64,000 nucleotides of DNA, from positions 124,001 through 188,000 of the forward strand of contig NZ_FRYK01000004.1 in NCBI RefSeq assembly GCF_900148835.1, in the 5' to 3' direction. Both the position numbers and the translations under genes were made by a program. This stretch comes from Flavobacterium cucumis (GTDB lineage Bacteria > Bacteroidota > Bacteroidia > Flavobacteriales > Flavobacteriaceae). The notes beneath the pieces are model-generated. The model saw nothing but the letters and a program-made list of their open reading frames with translations. It was not told where the DNA came from and did not search any database. Numbering within the stretch: position 1 is the first letter of the stretch; each line of letters starts with the position of its first letter. Positions 35,069 to 44,029 of the stretch are shown one piece after another.

Positions 35069-36292
35069 ATGGATAGTGATATTTTTTTATTAAGTATTTC
35101 TGGGCAAGATAAACCTGGATTAACCTCTACATTAACTGCTGTTTTAGCAGAATATGAAGCTAATGTTCTCGATATTGGTCAGGCGAACATTCATGATACG
35201 CTTTCTTTAGGTATTTTGTTTCAGATTAAATCGGGAAAAAAGGCCGCAGCTGTTTTAAAAGATATCTTATTCAAATCATATGAATTAGGAATTAAAGCCA
35301 AATTCAAACCCATTTCACTTGAAGATTATGAGAAATGGGTGCAGCTACAAGGAAAGGATCGTTATATTGTTACCTTGCTAGGTGAAAAACTAACGGCCGA
35401 ACAAATTTCTCAAGTCACTAAAGTAATCTCGGAAAAGAATTTAAACATCGATGCAATCAAACGATTAACCGGTAGGGTTTCTTTGGTAAAAGAAGATGAT
35501 TATCCGAGATCTTCAATCCAATTATCCATTCGAGGTGAAATACATGATAAATCGGTTTTTACTGAAAAGTTTATGGCCATATCATCTGAATTGAACTTGG
35601 ATATTGCCTTTCAAGAGGATAATATCTTCAGAAGAAACCGCAGATTGGTTTGTTTTGATATGGATTCAACTCTCATTCAAACGGAGGTTATCGATGAACT
35701 GGCCGAACTTGCAGGTGTTGGTAAACAAGTAAAAGCGATTACTGAGTCTGCTATGCAAGGTGAAATCGATTTTCAAGAGAGTTTCAAACAAAGAATGCTA
35801 CTCTTAAAAGGTTTAAAAGAAGAAGTTTTGCATGAAGTTGCTTTAAATTTACCGATAACCAAAGGAGCCAGAAGATTGATAGATACTTTAAAATCATATG
35901 GTTTTAAAACTGCAATCTTATCTGGGGGATTTACTTTTTTTGGAAGATATTTACAAAAAGAATTGGGTATTGATTACGTTTATGCAAATGAACTAGAAAT
36001 CAAAGATGGTATTCTAACAGGTGGTTACATAGGAGAAATAGTAGACGGAAATAAAAAGGCTGAGTACCTAAAAGAAATCGCAATAAAAGAAGGAATTCAC
36101 ATCAATCAAACTATTGCTATTGGTGATGGGGCTAACGATTTACCCATGTTAAATCTTGCGGGCTTAGGAATTGCATTTCATGCCAAGCCTAAAGTAAAAG
36201 ACAACGCACAAAGTTCTATCTCTAGTATTGGTTTAGACGGTGTTTTATACTTATTAGGTTATCATGACCGTCATATCGATTTGATTAACTAA
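35069..36292 (+). CDS. serB: phosphoserine phosphatase with N-terminal ACT domains
   Basis: Last step of serine synthesis, 407 aa. Two ACT-type regulatory domains (about 5-80 and 97-180; ISGQDKPGLTSTL is the ACT opening). The HAD phosphatase follows with CFDMDSTLIQTEVIDELAE (catalytic Asp 197 and 199), LSGGFTFFGRYLQ and IGDGANDLPMLN. The ACT domains suggest serine feedback control. The gene directly follows the 160-aa unknown protein. Confidence 0.94.
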   Translation: MDSDIFLLSISGQDKPGLTSTLTAVLAEYEANVLDIGQANIHDTLSLGILFQIKSGKKAAAVLKDILFKSYELGIKAKFKPISLEDYEKWVQLQGKDRYIVTLLGEKLTAEQISQVTKVISEKNLNIDAIKRLTGRVSLVKEDDYPRSSIQLSIRGEIHDKSVFTEKFMAISSELNLDIAFQEDNIFRRNRRLVCFDMDSTLIQTEVIDELAELAGVGKQVKAITESAMQGEIDFQESFKQRMLLLKGLKEEVLHEVALNLPITKGARRLIDTLKSYGFKTAILSGGFTFFGRYLQKELGIDYVYANELEIKDGILTGGYIGEIVDGNKKAEYLKEIAIKEGIHINQTIAIGDGANDLPMLNLAGLGIAFHAKPKVKDNAQSSISSIGLDGVLYLLGYHDRHIDLIN

Positions 36293-36435
36293 GTATCTCA
36301 AATGTTTCTCGACAAAAAGGTACTCAAGTTAACAACTTTCTTCATAAAATAAACCTAAAACACTTTATTTTAAAGATAAGTTATAGTATTTTGCCATAAA
36401 TTTAGTTTTACGTTTAAAATACCAAATCATAATTT

Positions 36436-39354
36436 ATGCAAAGAGTTTATACACTACTATTTTTGGTAGTTTTCCTACATACTTCTTTTTCTCAAACTAT
36501 ACCTAAATCTGTGCTAGCGAACGAAAAAATGGTTTCACAACAAATTTGGGTTGATAGTATCTACAATCAATTTTCATTTGAAGAAAAAGTGGGACAATTG
36601 TTCATGGTTGCCGCTTATTCTAATAAAGACGAAGTTCATAATAAATCAATTGATAAATTAGTAGAAGAATATAAAATTGGAGGATTAATTTTCTTTCAAG
36701 GAGGTCCAGTGCGTCAAGCGAAATTAACCAATCGCTATCAAGCAAAAGCTGATGTACCTTTGTTCATTGGAATTGATGCTGAATGGGGATTGAGCATGCG
36801 ATTAGACTCTACCTATCGCTACCCGTGGAACATGACACTTGGAGCTGTTCAGGACATGAAATTAATTGAGAAAGCTGGAAATCAAATGGCAAAGCAATCG
36901 AAGCGAATGGGAATTCATTTTAATTTTGCTCCAGTTGTAGATATCAATACAAATCCTAAAAATCCAATCATTGGAAATCGTTCGTTTGGTGAAACAAAGG
37001 AAAATGTTACTACAAGAGCAATTGCATTAATGAAAGGATTACAAGATGAGGGCGTTTATGCAACAGCAAAACATTTCCCTGGTCACGGAGATACTTCTAC
37101 CGATTCACATCATACATTACCCGTTGTAAATTTCGATAGAAATCGCTTGGATGAAGTCGAACTTTTCCCATATAAAGAATTGATTAAAAATGGATTAGCA
37201 AGTGTGATGGTGGCGCACTTGAATGTGCCAAGTTTAGAACCAAGAGCAAATTATCCAACTTCAATTTCCTATCCAGTAGTTACTGATATCTTAAAAAATG
37301 AATTGCAGTTTGAAGGCTTAATTTTTACGGATGCCTTAAATATGAAGGGAGCAAGTAATTTTAAGAAGCCAGGTGATATCGATTTAGAAGCTTTTTTGGC
37401 AGGGAACGACGTACTGTTATTTGCTGAAAATGTTCCTGTTGCGATAAAAAAATTCAAAGAAGCTTTTGATAAAGGAATCCTAACAGAAGAGCGTTTGATG
37501 TATTCGGTTAAGAAGATTTTATCTTTCAAGTACAAAGCGAATTTAAATAATTATCAACCTATCGTTTTAGATAATTTATATCAAGATTTGAATGCTGCTG
37601 AATTTGATGCTTTGAATTATAAATTATATGAAAATGCCATAACGGTATTAAAAAATCAGGATAAATTAATACCTGTTTCTACTATTGAAAAAGAGAAAAT
37701 TGCTTATATTAAGTTAGGAAATGATGCATCTGATACCTTTTTGGCTAATTTGAGAAATTACGCTTCAATTAGTGAAATTACCAACAAAAATTTAGATTCG
37801 GTTTTGGTTGCATTACAAGACTATACGAAAGTTATTATTGGATATCACAAGCAAGATGGTGCTTGGAGAAATCACAATTTAAACTTCAAAGAAATGCTAT
37901 GGATTAATCAAATTGCGAAACAAAATGATGTGATTTTAACTTGTTTTACGAAACCTTATTCATTAACTAATTTGAAGAACTTCGAAGATATTGAAACGAT
38001 TGTTTTAGCCTATCAGAACAACGATATTGCTCAAACGATAACTCCTCAAATCATCTTTGGCGCTATGGGAGCAAAAGGGAAGTTACCGGTTTCAATTGAT
38101 GACGAATTCAAAGTAAATGAAGGCATAGAAACTTTAGAGATAAAGCGTTTAGGATTCTCAATTCCTGAGAATGTAGGGATGAATTCTAAAATCTTAACAA
38201 AAATTGATTCGATTGCAAATTATGCTGTTTCTAAGAGAATAACACCAGGAATTCAAGTAGTTGTGGCAAGAAAAGGAAAAGTAATTTATCAAAAATCATT
38301 CGGAAATCACACGTATGAATCAAATGAGAAAGTTAAGAATACCGATCTGTATGATATAGCTTCTTTAACAAAAATTGTAGCTACTTTACCCAATTTAATG
38401 CAAGAGTTTGATAAAGGTCATTTAACCTTAGAAACAAAACTACGAACGATGTTGCCTGTAGCGAAACATTCTAATAAAGCTAATGCTACTGTCTTAGATA
38501 TGTTAACACATCAAGCGCGTTTTCAGCCTTGGATTCCGTTTTATAAAGCTACGTTAGATAGTTTAAACCGACCAAGTACACTGTTTTACAGAAGTGTATA
38601 TTCTCCTGAATTTCCAATTCATGTAGCCGAAAAATTATATTTGAGAAAGGATTATAATGATACTATTGTAAAGACTATTTTGGAAAGCGAATTACTCCCC
38701 AAAAAACAATACAAATACAGTGACTTTTCTTTTATATTATTTAAAGAATATTTAGAATATCACAATAAAAAATCACTTGAAGACTTAGCACTTGCTAATT
38801 TTTATGAACCTTTAGGAGCCAATTCGATCATGTATAATCCGTTACAAAAAGTACATTCTAGCAGAGTGATACCCACAGAAATGGACACCTATTTTAGACA
38901 TCAATTGGTTCAAGGTTATGTTCATGATATGGCAGCAGCAATGCAAGGTGGTATTTCAGGTCATGCAGGTTTGTTTGCAAATGCTTTGGATGTTGCCAAA
39001 GTAATGCAAATGTACTTACAAAAAGGAGTTTATGGTGGTCGCACTTTTTTTTCAGAAGAAACCTTTACGACCTTTAATACCTGTTATTTCTGTGAAGATG
39101 GCAATAGAAGAGGGGTTGGGTTTGACAAACCACAATTAGGAACGGAAGGGCCTACATGCGGTTGTGTTTCTTTGACAAGTTTTGGACATACAGGTTTTAC
39201 AGGAACGATGACTTGGGCCGACCCTGAAAAGGAAATTGTATACGTTTTCTTATCTAACAGAACGTATCCAGACTCGAACGCTGTAAATAAATTATCTAAA
39301 GAGAATATAAGAGAAAACATTCAGCGAATAATTTACGAAGCGATTATTGAGTAA
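36436..39354 (+). CDS. GH3 beta-N-acetylhexosaminidase fused to a beta-lactamase-fold serine hydrolase
   Basis: 972-aa exported protein (signal ...VFLHTSFSQ). The GH3 domain (about 45-385) has the NagZ-type loop AKHFPGHGDT with DSHHTLP (211-229) and the nucleophile Asp 299 in IFTDALNMKG. A GH3 C-domain spans about 395-590. The serine-hydrolase domain (about 595-960) carries SxxK in DIASLTKIV, YSD in KYSDFSFILF and the HTG motif in FGHTGFTGTM. Probably a periplasmic peptidoglycan-recycling or remodelling enzyme with glycosidase and peptidase/esterase activities in one chain. This fusion is known in Bacteroidota. Confidence 0.9.
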   Translation: MQRVYTLLFLVVFLHTSFSQTIPKSVLANEKMVSQQIWVDSIYNQFSFEEKVGQLFMVAAYSNKDEVHNKSIDKLVEEYKIGGLIFFQGGPVRQAKLTNRYQAKADVPLFIGIDAEWGLSMRLDSTYRYPWNMTLGAVQDMKLIEKAGNQMAKQSKRMGIHFNFAPVVDINTNPKNPIIGNRSFGETKENVTTRAIALMKGLQDEGVYATAKHFPGHGDTSTDSHHTLPVVNFDRNRLDEVELFPYKELIKNGLASVMVAHLNVPSLEPRANYPTSISYPVVTDILKNELQFEGLIFTDALNMKGASNFKKPGDIDLEAFLAGNDVLLFAENVPVAIKKFKEAFDKGILTEERLMYSVKKILSFKYKANLNNYQPIVLDNLYQDLNAAEFDALNYKLYENAITVLKNQDKLIPVSTIEKEKIAYIKLGNDASDTFLANLRNYASISEITNKNLDSVLVALQDYTKVIIGYHKQDGAWRNHNLNFKEMLWINQIAKQNDVILTCFTKPYSLTNLKNFEDIETIVLAYQNNDIAQTITPQIIFGAMGAKGKLPVSIDDEFKVNEGIETLEIKRLGFSIPENVGMNSKILTKIDSIANYAVSKRITPGIQVVVARKGKVIYQKSFGNHTYESNEKVKNTDLYDIASLTKIVATLPNLMQEFDKGHLTLETKLRTMLPVAKHSNKANATVLDMLTHQARFQPWIPFYKATLDSLNRPSTLFYRSVYSPEFPIHVAEKLYLRKDYNDTIVKTILESELLPKKQYKYSDFSFILFKEYLEYHNKKSLEDLALANFYEPLGANSIMYNPLQKVHSSRVIPTEMDTYFRHQLVQGYVHDMAAAMQGGISGHAGLFANALDVAKVMQMYLQKGVYGGRTFFSEETFTTFNTCYFCEDGNRRGVGFDKPQLGTEGPTCGCVSLTSFGHTGFTGTMTWADPEKEIVYVFLSNRTYPDSNAVNKLSKENIRENIQRIIYEAIIE

Positions 39355-39391
39355 TTTTTGTAAATTTAATACGCAATTCAAAATAGCAATC

Positions 39392-39847
39392 ATGACATCG
39401 GAAGCAAAAACAGTAGCGCAATATATTAGTGAAGCTCCAGAAGATAGAAAAGAAGCCTTACAAAAACTTAGAAATATAATTTTAGAAAACCTTCCTAAGG
39501 GTTTTCAGGAGGGAATGGGTTATGGTATGGTAGGTTATGTTGTGCCGCATTCAATTTATCCTCAAGGCTATCATTGCAATCCTAAACAGGCTTTACCTTT
39601 TATGGGATTTGCGAGTCAAAAAAATAGTATTAATTTCTACCATATGGGGATTTATGCGAAACCTGAATTATACGAATGGTTTGTATCCGAATATCCAAAA
39701 CATTCGAAACAAAAATTGGATATAGGGAAGAGTTGTTTGCGCATCAAAAAGCCTGAAAATATTCCATTTGAATTAATTGGAGAATTGGTAAAGAAGATTA
39801 CTGTTGAAGATTGGATTGCAACTTACGAATCTGCTTTTAAAAAATAA
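39392..39847 (+). CDS. DUF1801 protein
   Basis: 151 aa cytosolic protein with the DUF1801 core: QYISEAPEDRKEALQKLRNI, FQEGMGYGMVGYVVP, MGFASQKNSINFYHMGIY and KSCLRIKKPENIPFELIGEL. Related to the YdeI-like protein at 7761; the function of the domain is unknown (a frataxin-like fold). An upstream in-frame TTG at 39347 overlaps the previous gene; ATG 39392 fits the family start. Confidence 0.85.
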   Translation: MTSEAKTVAQYISEAPEDRKEALQKLRNIILENLPKGFQEGMGYGMVGYVVPHSIYPQGYHCNPKQALPFMGFASQKNSINFYHMGIYAKPELYEWFVSEYPKHSKQKLDIGKSCLRIKKPENIPFELIGELVKKITVEDWIATYESAFKK

Positions 39848-39911
39848 TTTTAACAAATGTTTTATAATTGCCAATTCTATAAGTGGTAATTTTATTTCAA
39901 AATTTATGTAA

Positions 39912-41042
39912 ATGAAAATTGCTATAGTTTGTTATCCTACCTTTGGAGGAAGTGGTGTTGTGGCAACCGAATTAGGTTTAGAATTAGCCAAAAGAGGTCA
40001 TGAAATTCACTTCATTACTTACAGTCAGCCTGTGCGTTTGGCTTTGTTGAATCCGAATGTACATTATCACGAAGTTCACGTTCCAGAATATCCGTTGTTT
40101 CATTACCAACCTTATGAATTAGCATTATCTAGCAAATTGGTAGATATGGTAAAATTGTATAAGATAGATGTATTACACGTACATTATGCCATTCCTCATG
40201 CCTATGCAGGATATATGGCGAAGCAAATGTTAGCGGATGAAGGCATACATATTCCAATGGTAACTACATTGCATGGAACCGATATCACATTAGTGGGAAA
40301 TCATCCCTTTTATAAACCTGCGGTAAGTTTTAGTATCAATAAATCAGATGTTGTAACCAGTGTTTCTCAAAGCTTAAAAGACGATACCTATCGATTATTT
40401 GATATTAAGAAAGAAATTGAAGTTATTCCAAATTTTATTGAGCTCAACAAAGAGAAATTAAAAGAGAATATTCCTTGTCATCGTTCGTTGATGGCACCTG
40501 CTAATGAAAAAATCATCACTCACATTTCTAATTTTAGAAAGGTAAAACGTATTGAAGATATTGTTCGCATTTTTTATGAAATTCAGAAAGAGGTTCCTTC
40601 TAAATTAATGATGGTAGGAGAAGGACCAGAAAAAGAGAATGCCGAATACATGTGTGAACAATTAGGAATTCAAAACAAAGTCATTTTCTTTGGGAATAGC
40701 AACGAGATCGATAAAATTTTATGTTTTTCCGATTTATTTTTATTACCATCTGAAACAGAAAGTTTTGGATTAGCAGCATTAGAAGCTATGTCGTGTAGTG
40801 TTCCTGTCATTTCAAGTAATTCTGGGGGGTTACCCGAGGTAAATAAAGATGGTTTTTCTGGATATTTAAGTGATGTTGGTGATGTGGCTAAAATGAGTCG
40901 GGATGCCATCGCGTTATTGAAAGATGAAACCCAACTAGCACAGTTTAAGATAAACGCCTTAGCTACAGCTAAACTTTTTGATATTCAAAATATCGTACCG
41001 TTGTACGAACAAATTTATTTTAAAGCTTTAAATTCTAAATGA
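39912..41042 (+). CDS. bshA: N-acetyl-alpha-D-glucosaminyl L-malate synthase
   Basis: GT4-family enzyme making GlcNAc-malate, the first step of bacillithiol synthesis. 376 aa, GT-B fold. Opening MKIAIVCYPTFGGSGVVATE with the glycine loop, HEVHVPEYPLFHY and THLHGTDITLVG-like TLHGTDITLVGNHPFY, and the nucleotide-sugar motif ETESFGLAALEAMSCSVPVI. These are specific for BshA. The PrcB-like lipoprotein gene overlaps its stop codon (ATGA). Confidence 0.93.
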   Translation: MKIAIVCYPTFGGSGVVATELGLELAKRGHEIHFITYSQPVRLALLNPNVHYHEVHVPEYPLFHYQPYELALSSKLVDMVKLYKIDVLHVHYAIPHAYAGYMAKQMLADEGIHIPMVTTLHGTDITLVGNHPFYKPAVSFSINKSDVVTSVSQSLKDDTYRLFDIKKEIEVIPNFIELNKEKLKENIPCHRSLMAPANEKIITHISNFRKVKRIEDIVRIFYEIQKEVPSKLMMVGEGPEKENAEYMCEQLGIQNKVIFFGNSNEIDKILCFSDLFLLPSETESFGLAALEAMSCSVPVISSNSGGLPEVNKDGFSGYLSDVGDVAKMSRDAIALLKDETQLAQFKINALATAKLFDIQNIVPLYEQIYFKALNSK

Positions 41043-41473
41043 TGAATAAAATTATTCCTTTTTTTGCTGTAATATTGTTTTCATGTAATCCAACTAAAGA
41101 TGTTGTTAACGATGATTCATATCGAATTATTTATGAAAGAAGTTATGGAGGTCAGGACAAGAAAGGACATGTCCATATTAAAGACAATGAAAGCTACATT
41201 CAATTGATTGAATCCTTAAAAATTGATGAGTCTGAGTTGAATCAATTAGCAGTTGTAGATTTTAAAAAGAATGATGTCATTGTGCTTTTTCAAGGGCAAC
41301 AAGCTACTGGAGGATTTGCCATTTCGATTGATTCGATTAAAATGGATGATGGTGTTTTGAAAATTAAATCAAAAGAGAAAACACCCGAAAAAGGGGCTAT
41401 GGTAACTATGGCTTTGACTTCTCCTTATTGTATTGCTTTGATTCCAAAAGTACAAACGATAATAATAGAATAA
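41039..41473 (+). CDS. PrcB-like lipoprotein
   Basis: 144 aa. Signal peptide with lipobox ILFSC (Cys 16). The rest matches the PrcB C-terminal domain pattern: an acidic linker, then VVDFKKNDVIVLFQGQQATG, GFAISIDSIKMDDGVL and the TSPYCIALIPK end. PrcB was described as a partner of the dentilisin protease in Treponema; in Bacteroidota it is a stand-alone lipoprotein of unknown role. Two adjacent ATG codons (41039, 41042) are possible; both overlap or abut the bshA stop. Confidence 0.75.
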   Translation: MMNKIIPFFAVILFSCNPTKDVVNDDSYRIIYERSYGGQDKKGHVHIKDNESYIQLIESLKIDESELNQLAVVDFKKNDVIVLFQGQQATGGFAISIDSIKMDDGVLKIKSKEKTPEKGAMVTMALTSPYCIALIPKVQTIIIE

Positions 41474-41506
41474 AAAAAGGCTCAAATTAATTTGAGCCTT
41501 TTTTTT
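41472..41506. terminator. bidirectional terminator between the PrcB-like and barrel genes
   Basis: A nearly perfect 34-base palindrome, AAAAAAAGGCTCAAATT / AATTTGAGCCTTTTTTT, with a T-run on both strands, between two convergent genes. Confidence 0.93.
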
Positions 41507-41508
41507 AT

Positions 41509-42015
41509 TTAGTTGAATCTATAACGGATTCCAAGCGCTAAGTCTGGACCAAAATTATCTTCTCTGTAATCATCAGAGTTAAAGTATAATTCTGGACGGA
41601 TATCTAAAGATAACTGAATTGGAGCTTCTTCAAAATTGTATTCAATACCTAAGTTACCTGCAACAAATACAAAAGTTCCACTGTCTTCGATTCTATTACC
41701 TCCGATAGTTCTATCATAACTCCAACTACCAATACCACCACCTACACCAGCATACCAATTAAAACCACCTTCAATGTTCCATACCCATTGATAAATACCG
41801 GTCAATTTAAAAGCATCTACATCATTGCTGTTTCTCCAGCCTAAGTCTAACTCTAAACGATTGTTTTTTCCTAGACCTCTTTGATAAGAAATCTCACCTC
41901 CAAAACCGTCATTATCACCTAAACGTAAACCTAATGCGTTTTTAGAAATGTCTTGTGCTTGTGCGCTGAATGCTAAGCCTAGTAGCATAATAGCAGATAA
42001 AATTACTTTTTTCAT
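41509..42015 (-). CDS. secreted outer-membrane beta-barrel protein
   Basis: 168 aa. Signal peptide MKKVILSAIMLLGLAFSAQAQ. Mature part is a small barrel: LGLRLGDNDGFGGEISYQRG, NRLELDLGWRN, NWYAGVGGGIGSW, GNLGIEYNFEE and PDLALGIRYRFN with aromatic C-terminal strand. It matches the general 8-strand porin-like family of Bacteroidota, with no known function. It has its own promoter and a candidate operator upstream. Confidence 0.82.
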   Translation of the reverse strand: MKKVILSAIMLLGLAFSAQAQDISKNALGLRLGDNDGFGGEISYQRGLGKNNRLELDLGWRNSNDVDAFKLTGIYQWVWNIEGGFNWYAGVGGGIGSWSYDRTIGGNRIEDSGTFVFVAGNLGIEYNFEEAPIQLSLDIRPELYFNSDDYREDNFGPDLALGIRYRFN

Positions 42016-42031
42016 ATTAAATGTGTTTTAG

Positions 42032-42053
42032 CAAATGTAGAAAAATTTCTACA
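42032..42053 (-). promoter_or_regulatory. barrel-gene promoter overlapped by inverted repeat
   Basis: Minus-strand TACATTTG (42032-42039) fits TAnnTTTG. An 8-bp inverted repeat TGTAGAAA-AA-TTTCTACA covers 42036-42053, that is, part of the -7 box and the spacer. This suggests a binding site for a dimeric repressor or activator. Confidence 0.45.
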
Positions 42054-42073
42054 AATAGAAAATTTAATAATTA

Positions 42074-42511
42074 CTATTTATTTTTTGTTTTGCCGGAATT
42101 AAATTTAAAACGTTCTACTGCACTTTCTGGTTTTTGTTTTTTTGCAGAAGGTTTACCTTGTCCAAACGGTTTTTTATCACCAGAAGTTTTTGGTTTAGTT
42201 ATTTTTTTTACTTCGGCCTTTTTCTCTTCTCTTGGTAAAGCGGTTTTATTTTTAGCAATTTGTGCAAGAACTTCTTTTGGGTTTTTAGGCTCTTCTTTTG
42301 TGCCTCTAAGATGAATAACCAATCCGTTTAAGAAATTTCGTAACAATTGGTCGCCACATTCCATGAAGTTAGGGTGATCTTCACTTCTAAAAACATTTGC
42401 GAGTTCTCCTTTTGAAACTCTAAAATTAACCAAGTTTAATATTTCAATGATTTGATCATCTCGTAATTGTAAAGCTACACGTAACTTTTTGAAAATATCG
42501 TTGTTATTCAT
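42074..42511 (-). CDS. DUF1456 (YehS-like) protein
   Basis: 145 aa cytoplasmic protein. The two DUF1456 repeats are recognisable: NNDIFKKLRVALQLRDDQII with VNFRVSKGELANVF, then FMECGDQLLRNFLNGLVIHL. The C-terminal 50 residues are Lys/Glu/Pro-rich and disordered (tail ...FNSGKTKNK). Function of the family unknown. It is separated from the barrel gene by 58 bases. Confidence 0.88.
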   Translation of the reverse strand: MNNNDIFKKLRVALQLRDDQIIEILNLVNFRVSKGELANVFRSEDHPNFMECGDQLLRNFLNGLVIHLRGTKEEPKNPKEVLAQIAKNKTALPREEKKAEVKKITKPKTSGDKKPFGQGKPSAKKQKPESAVERFKFNSGKTKNK

Positions 42512-42586
42512 TTCCTATCTTTTATTATTTGGATATCAGATTAAAGTATTTAAAAATTGTATAATTAATTCACAACTAGTAACAAT

Positions 42587-43375
42587 TTAAAACAGCCAAA
42601 GGTACGCTTTTCCAAATGCATTACGCCATAATTTTTCATTATGTTTACCACCTTGTATCACCACTTTTTTTGTTAGCTGCATACAAGAACATCTTTTATC
42701 ATTGATCAAATCAATCATTTTGTTCATTTCATCAACCATTGTTGGACTTTCACTATCCCCACAAAGGAAATAGAGTTTTGTTCTCAGTTTTTTGGTGTTT
42801 TCGGTTAAGGTATAGATGGCATTGGAGTACCAAAATGAAGGCGAGAAAATGGCCGCTTTTCCAAATACTCTTGGATATTTTAAAATGGCATAGTAGGAAG
42901 CTAAACCGCCTAGGGAACTACCTGCTATTGCAGTATTGTTTTTACCTGATTTCGTTCTATAATTGGTGTCAATATATGGTTTTAATGTTGTCACTATGAA
43001 ATCGAGATAAGCAGCAGCTTTTCCACCACCGTATTTTTCATTAGGAAATGGAGTTAGTTCCTCTAAACGCTTTTCATTGCCATGTTCAATTCCTACTATA
43101 ATAACTTCTGCCTTTAAAGAATCTAAGGTTTCGTCGATTCGCCATTCACCAGCAAATGCCGATTTATCGTCAAATAAGTTTTGCGCATCGTGCATATACA
43201 CAACAGGATACTTCTTCTTGGTTGTTTCATAATTATGCGGTAAGTACATCCAAATTTTCTTAGAAGTTTGTAGTTGAGAGGCTTCTATTGTAAAAGTAAT
43301 TACTTTACTTTGTGACCAACTACCAACAAATGTTAATAAAAAAAAGACATAAATTAAGAAATACTTCATTTTCAT
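42587..43375 (-). CDS. secreted alpha/beta-hydrolase esterase (Fes/enterochelin-esterase-like)
   Basis: 262 aa with signal peptide ending TFVGSWSQ. Esterase-D/Fes-type core: KKIWMYLPHNYETTKKKYPV, VVYMHDAQNLFDDKSAF, IAGSSLGGLASYYAI (GxSxG nucleophile) and a late histidine in VVIQGGKHNEKLWRN. Relatives hydrolyse acyl esters, feruloyl groups or siderophores, so the substrate is open. Monocistronic as far as the spacing shows. Confidence 0.85.
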   Translation of the reverse strand: MKMKYFLIYVFFLLTFVGSWSQSKVITFTIEASQLQTSKKIWMYLPHNYETTKKKYPVVYMHDAQNLFDDKSAFAGEWRIDETLDSLKAEVIIVGIEHGNEKRLEELTPFPNEKYGGGKAAAYLDFIVTTLKPYIDTNYRTKSGKNNTAIAGSSLGGLASYYAILKYPRVFGKAAIFSPSFWYSNAIYTLTENTKKLRTKLYFLCGDSESPTMVDEMNKMIDLINDKRCSCMQLTKKVVIQGGKHNEKLWRNAFGKAYLWLF

Positions 43376-43417
43376 TTTTATATTTGGAACCTACAAAGAC
43401 ATAAAAATAGTATTTTG

Positions 43418-43819
43418 ATGGACAGCTACCAAGAAAAAATCAGTTTATTACAAGAAATGATTGCGTTTGCATTAATCGATGGCGAGTTGCATGATCGTGA
43501 GTATGATTTCTTGGAAATGGTAGCTATGGAGTTGGAAATCGATAAAAAAGTTTTTCATCAATTATTTGAAAATAGAGGAGAAGTTACCGTAATAAAAGAT
43601 GAGTTCCACCGAATTTGTCAGTTTTATCGTTTGGCTTTATTAATGCATTGCGATGGTGTTTTGCACGATGCCGAACAAATTAAAATCAACGAAATTGGTA
43701 TTAACATGGGATTGAATCCGTATGCGATGAAACGCGTGTTGCAATTGATGAAAGAATCACCAACAAGAATGGTCGAAGGCGAAATCTTGTTGGCAATTTT
43801 TAGTGAGCAGCATAATTAA
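43418..43819 (+). CDS. TerB-like helical protein
   Basis: 133 aa, all helical. TerB-type pattern of acidic residues in paired helices: MIAFALIDGELHDREYDFLE and LALLMHCDGVLHDAEQIKIN, a repeated D-G-x-L-H-D motif. From memory, homologues are sometimes labelled 'excinuclease ABC subunit B'; no helicase or UVR motif is present, and the true uvrB is at 50675. The frame also allows TTG 43415, but ATG 43418 directly follows it. Function unknown. Confidence 0.75.
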   Translation: MDSYQEKISLLQEMIAFALIDGELHDREYDFLEMVAMELEIDKKVFHQLFENRGEVTVIKDEFHRICQFYRLALLMHCDGVLHDAEQIKINEIGINMGLNPYAMKRVLQLMKESPTRMVEGEILLAIFSEQHN

Positions 43820-43860
43820 TTGGAATCATCAATTCATTAGTTAATCTTTGAGCTCTTAAT

Positions 43861-44013
43861 TCATTTTTTTTGTTTCTTTAATCTGACATACATATTCTTT
43901 TCTATACGCTGAACCCGTTTCGTTTGACGGACTAGTAAATTAAATGGATTAGGAATAGCTCCTGTAACCATTCCTAAAGCAGTTAAAGGAGCTATCCAAA
44001 GACTACTTTGTGC
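43861..44013 (-). pseudogene. start-less C-terminal gene remnant
   Basis: A 50-codon frame that reads like a real protein end: a hydrophobic stretch SLWIAPLTALGMVTGAIPNP, then a basic tail (LVRQTKRVQRIEKNMYVRLK) and TGA. It begins directly after an in-frame TAG and its only early Met is 15 codons in. It lies in the 210-base gap between the TerB-like gene and the OmpA gene. I interpret it as the 3' end of a decayed membrane-protein gene; it could also be a 36-aa small protein starting at the internal ATG. Parent family not recognised. Confidence 0.4.
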
Positions 44014-44029
44014 CTAATTTCATTTTGAA

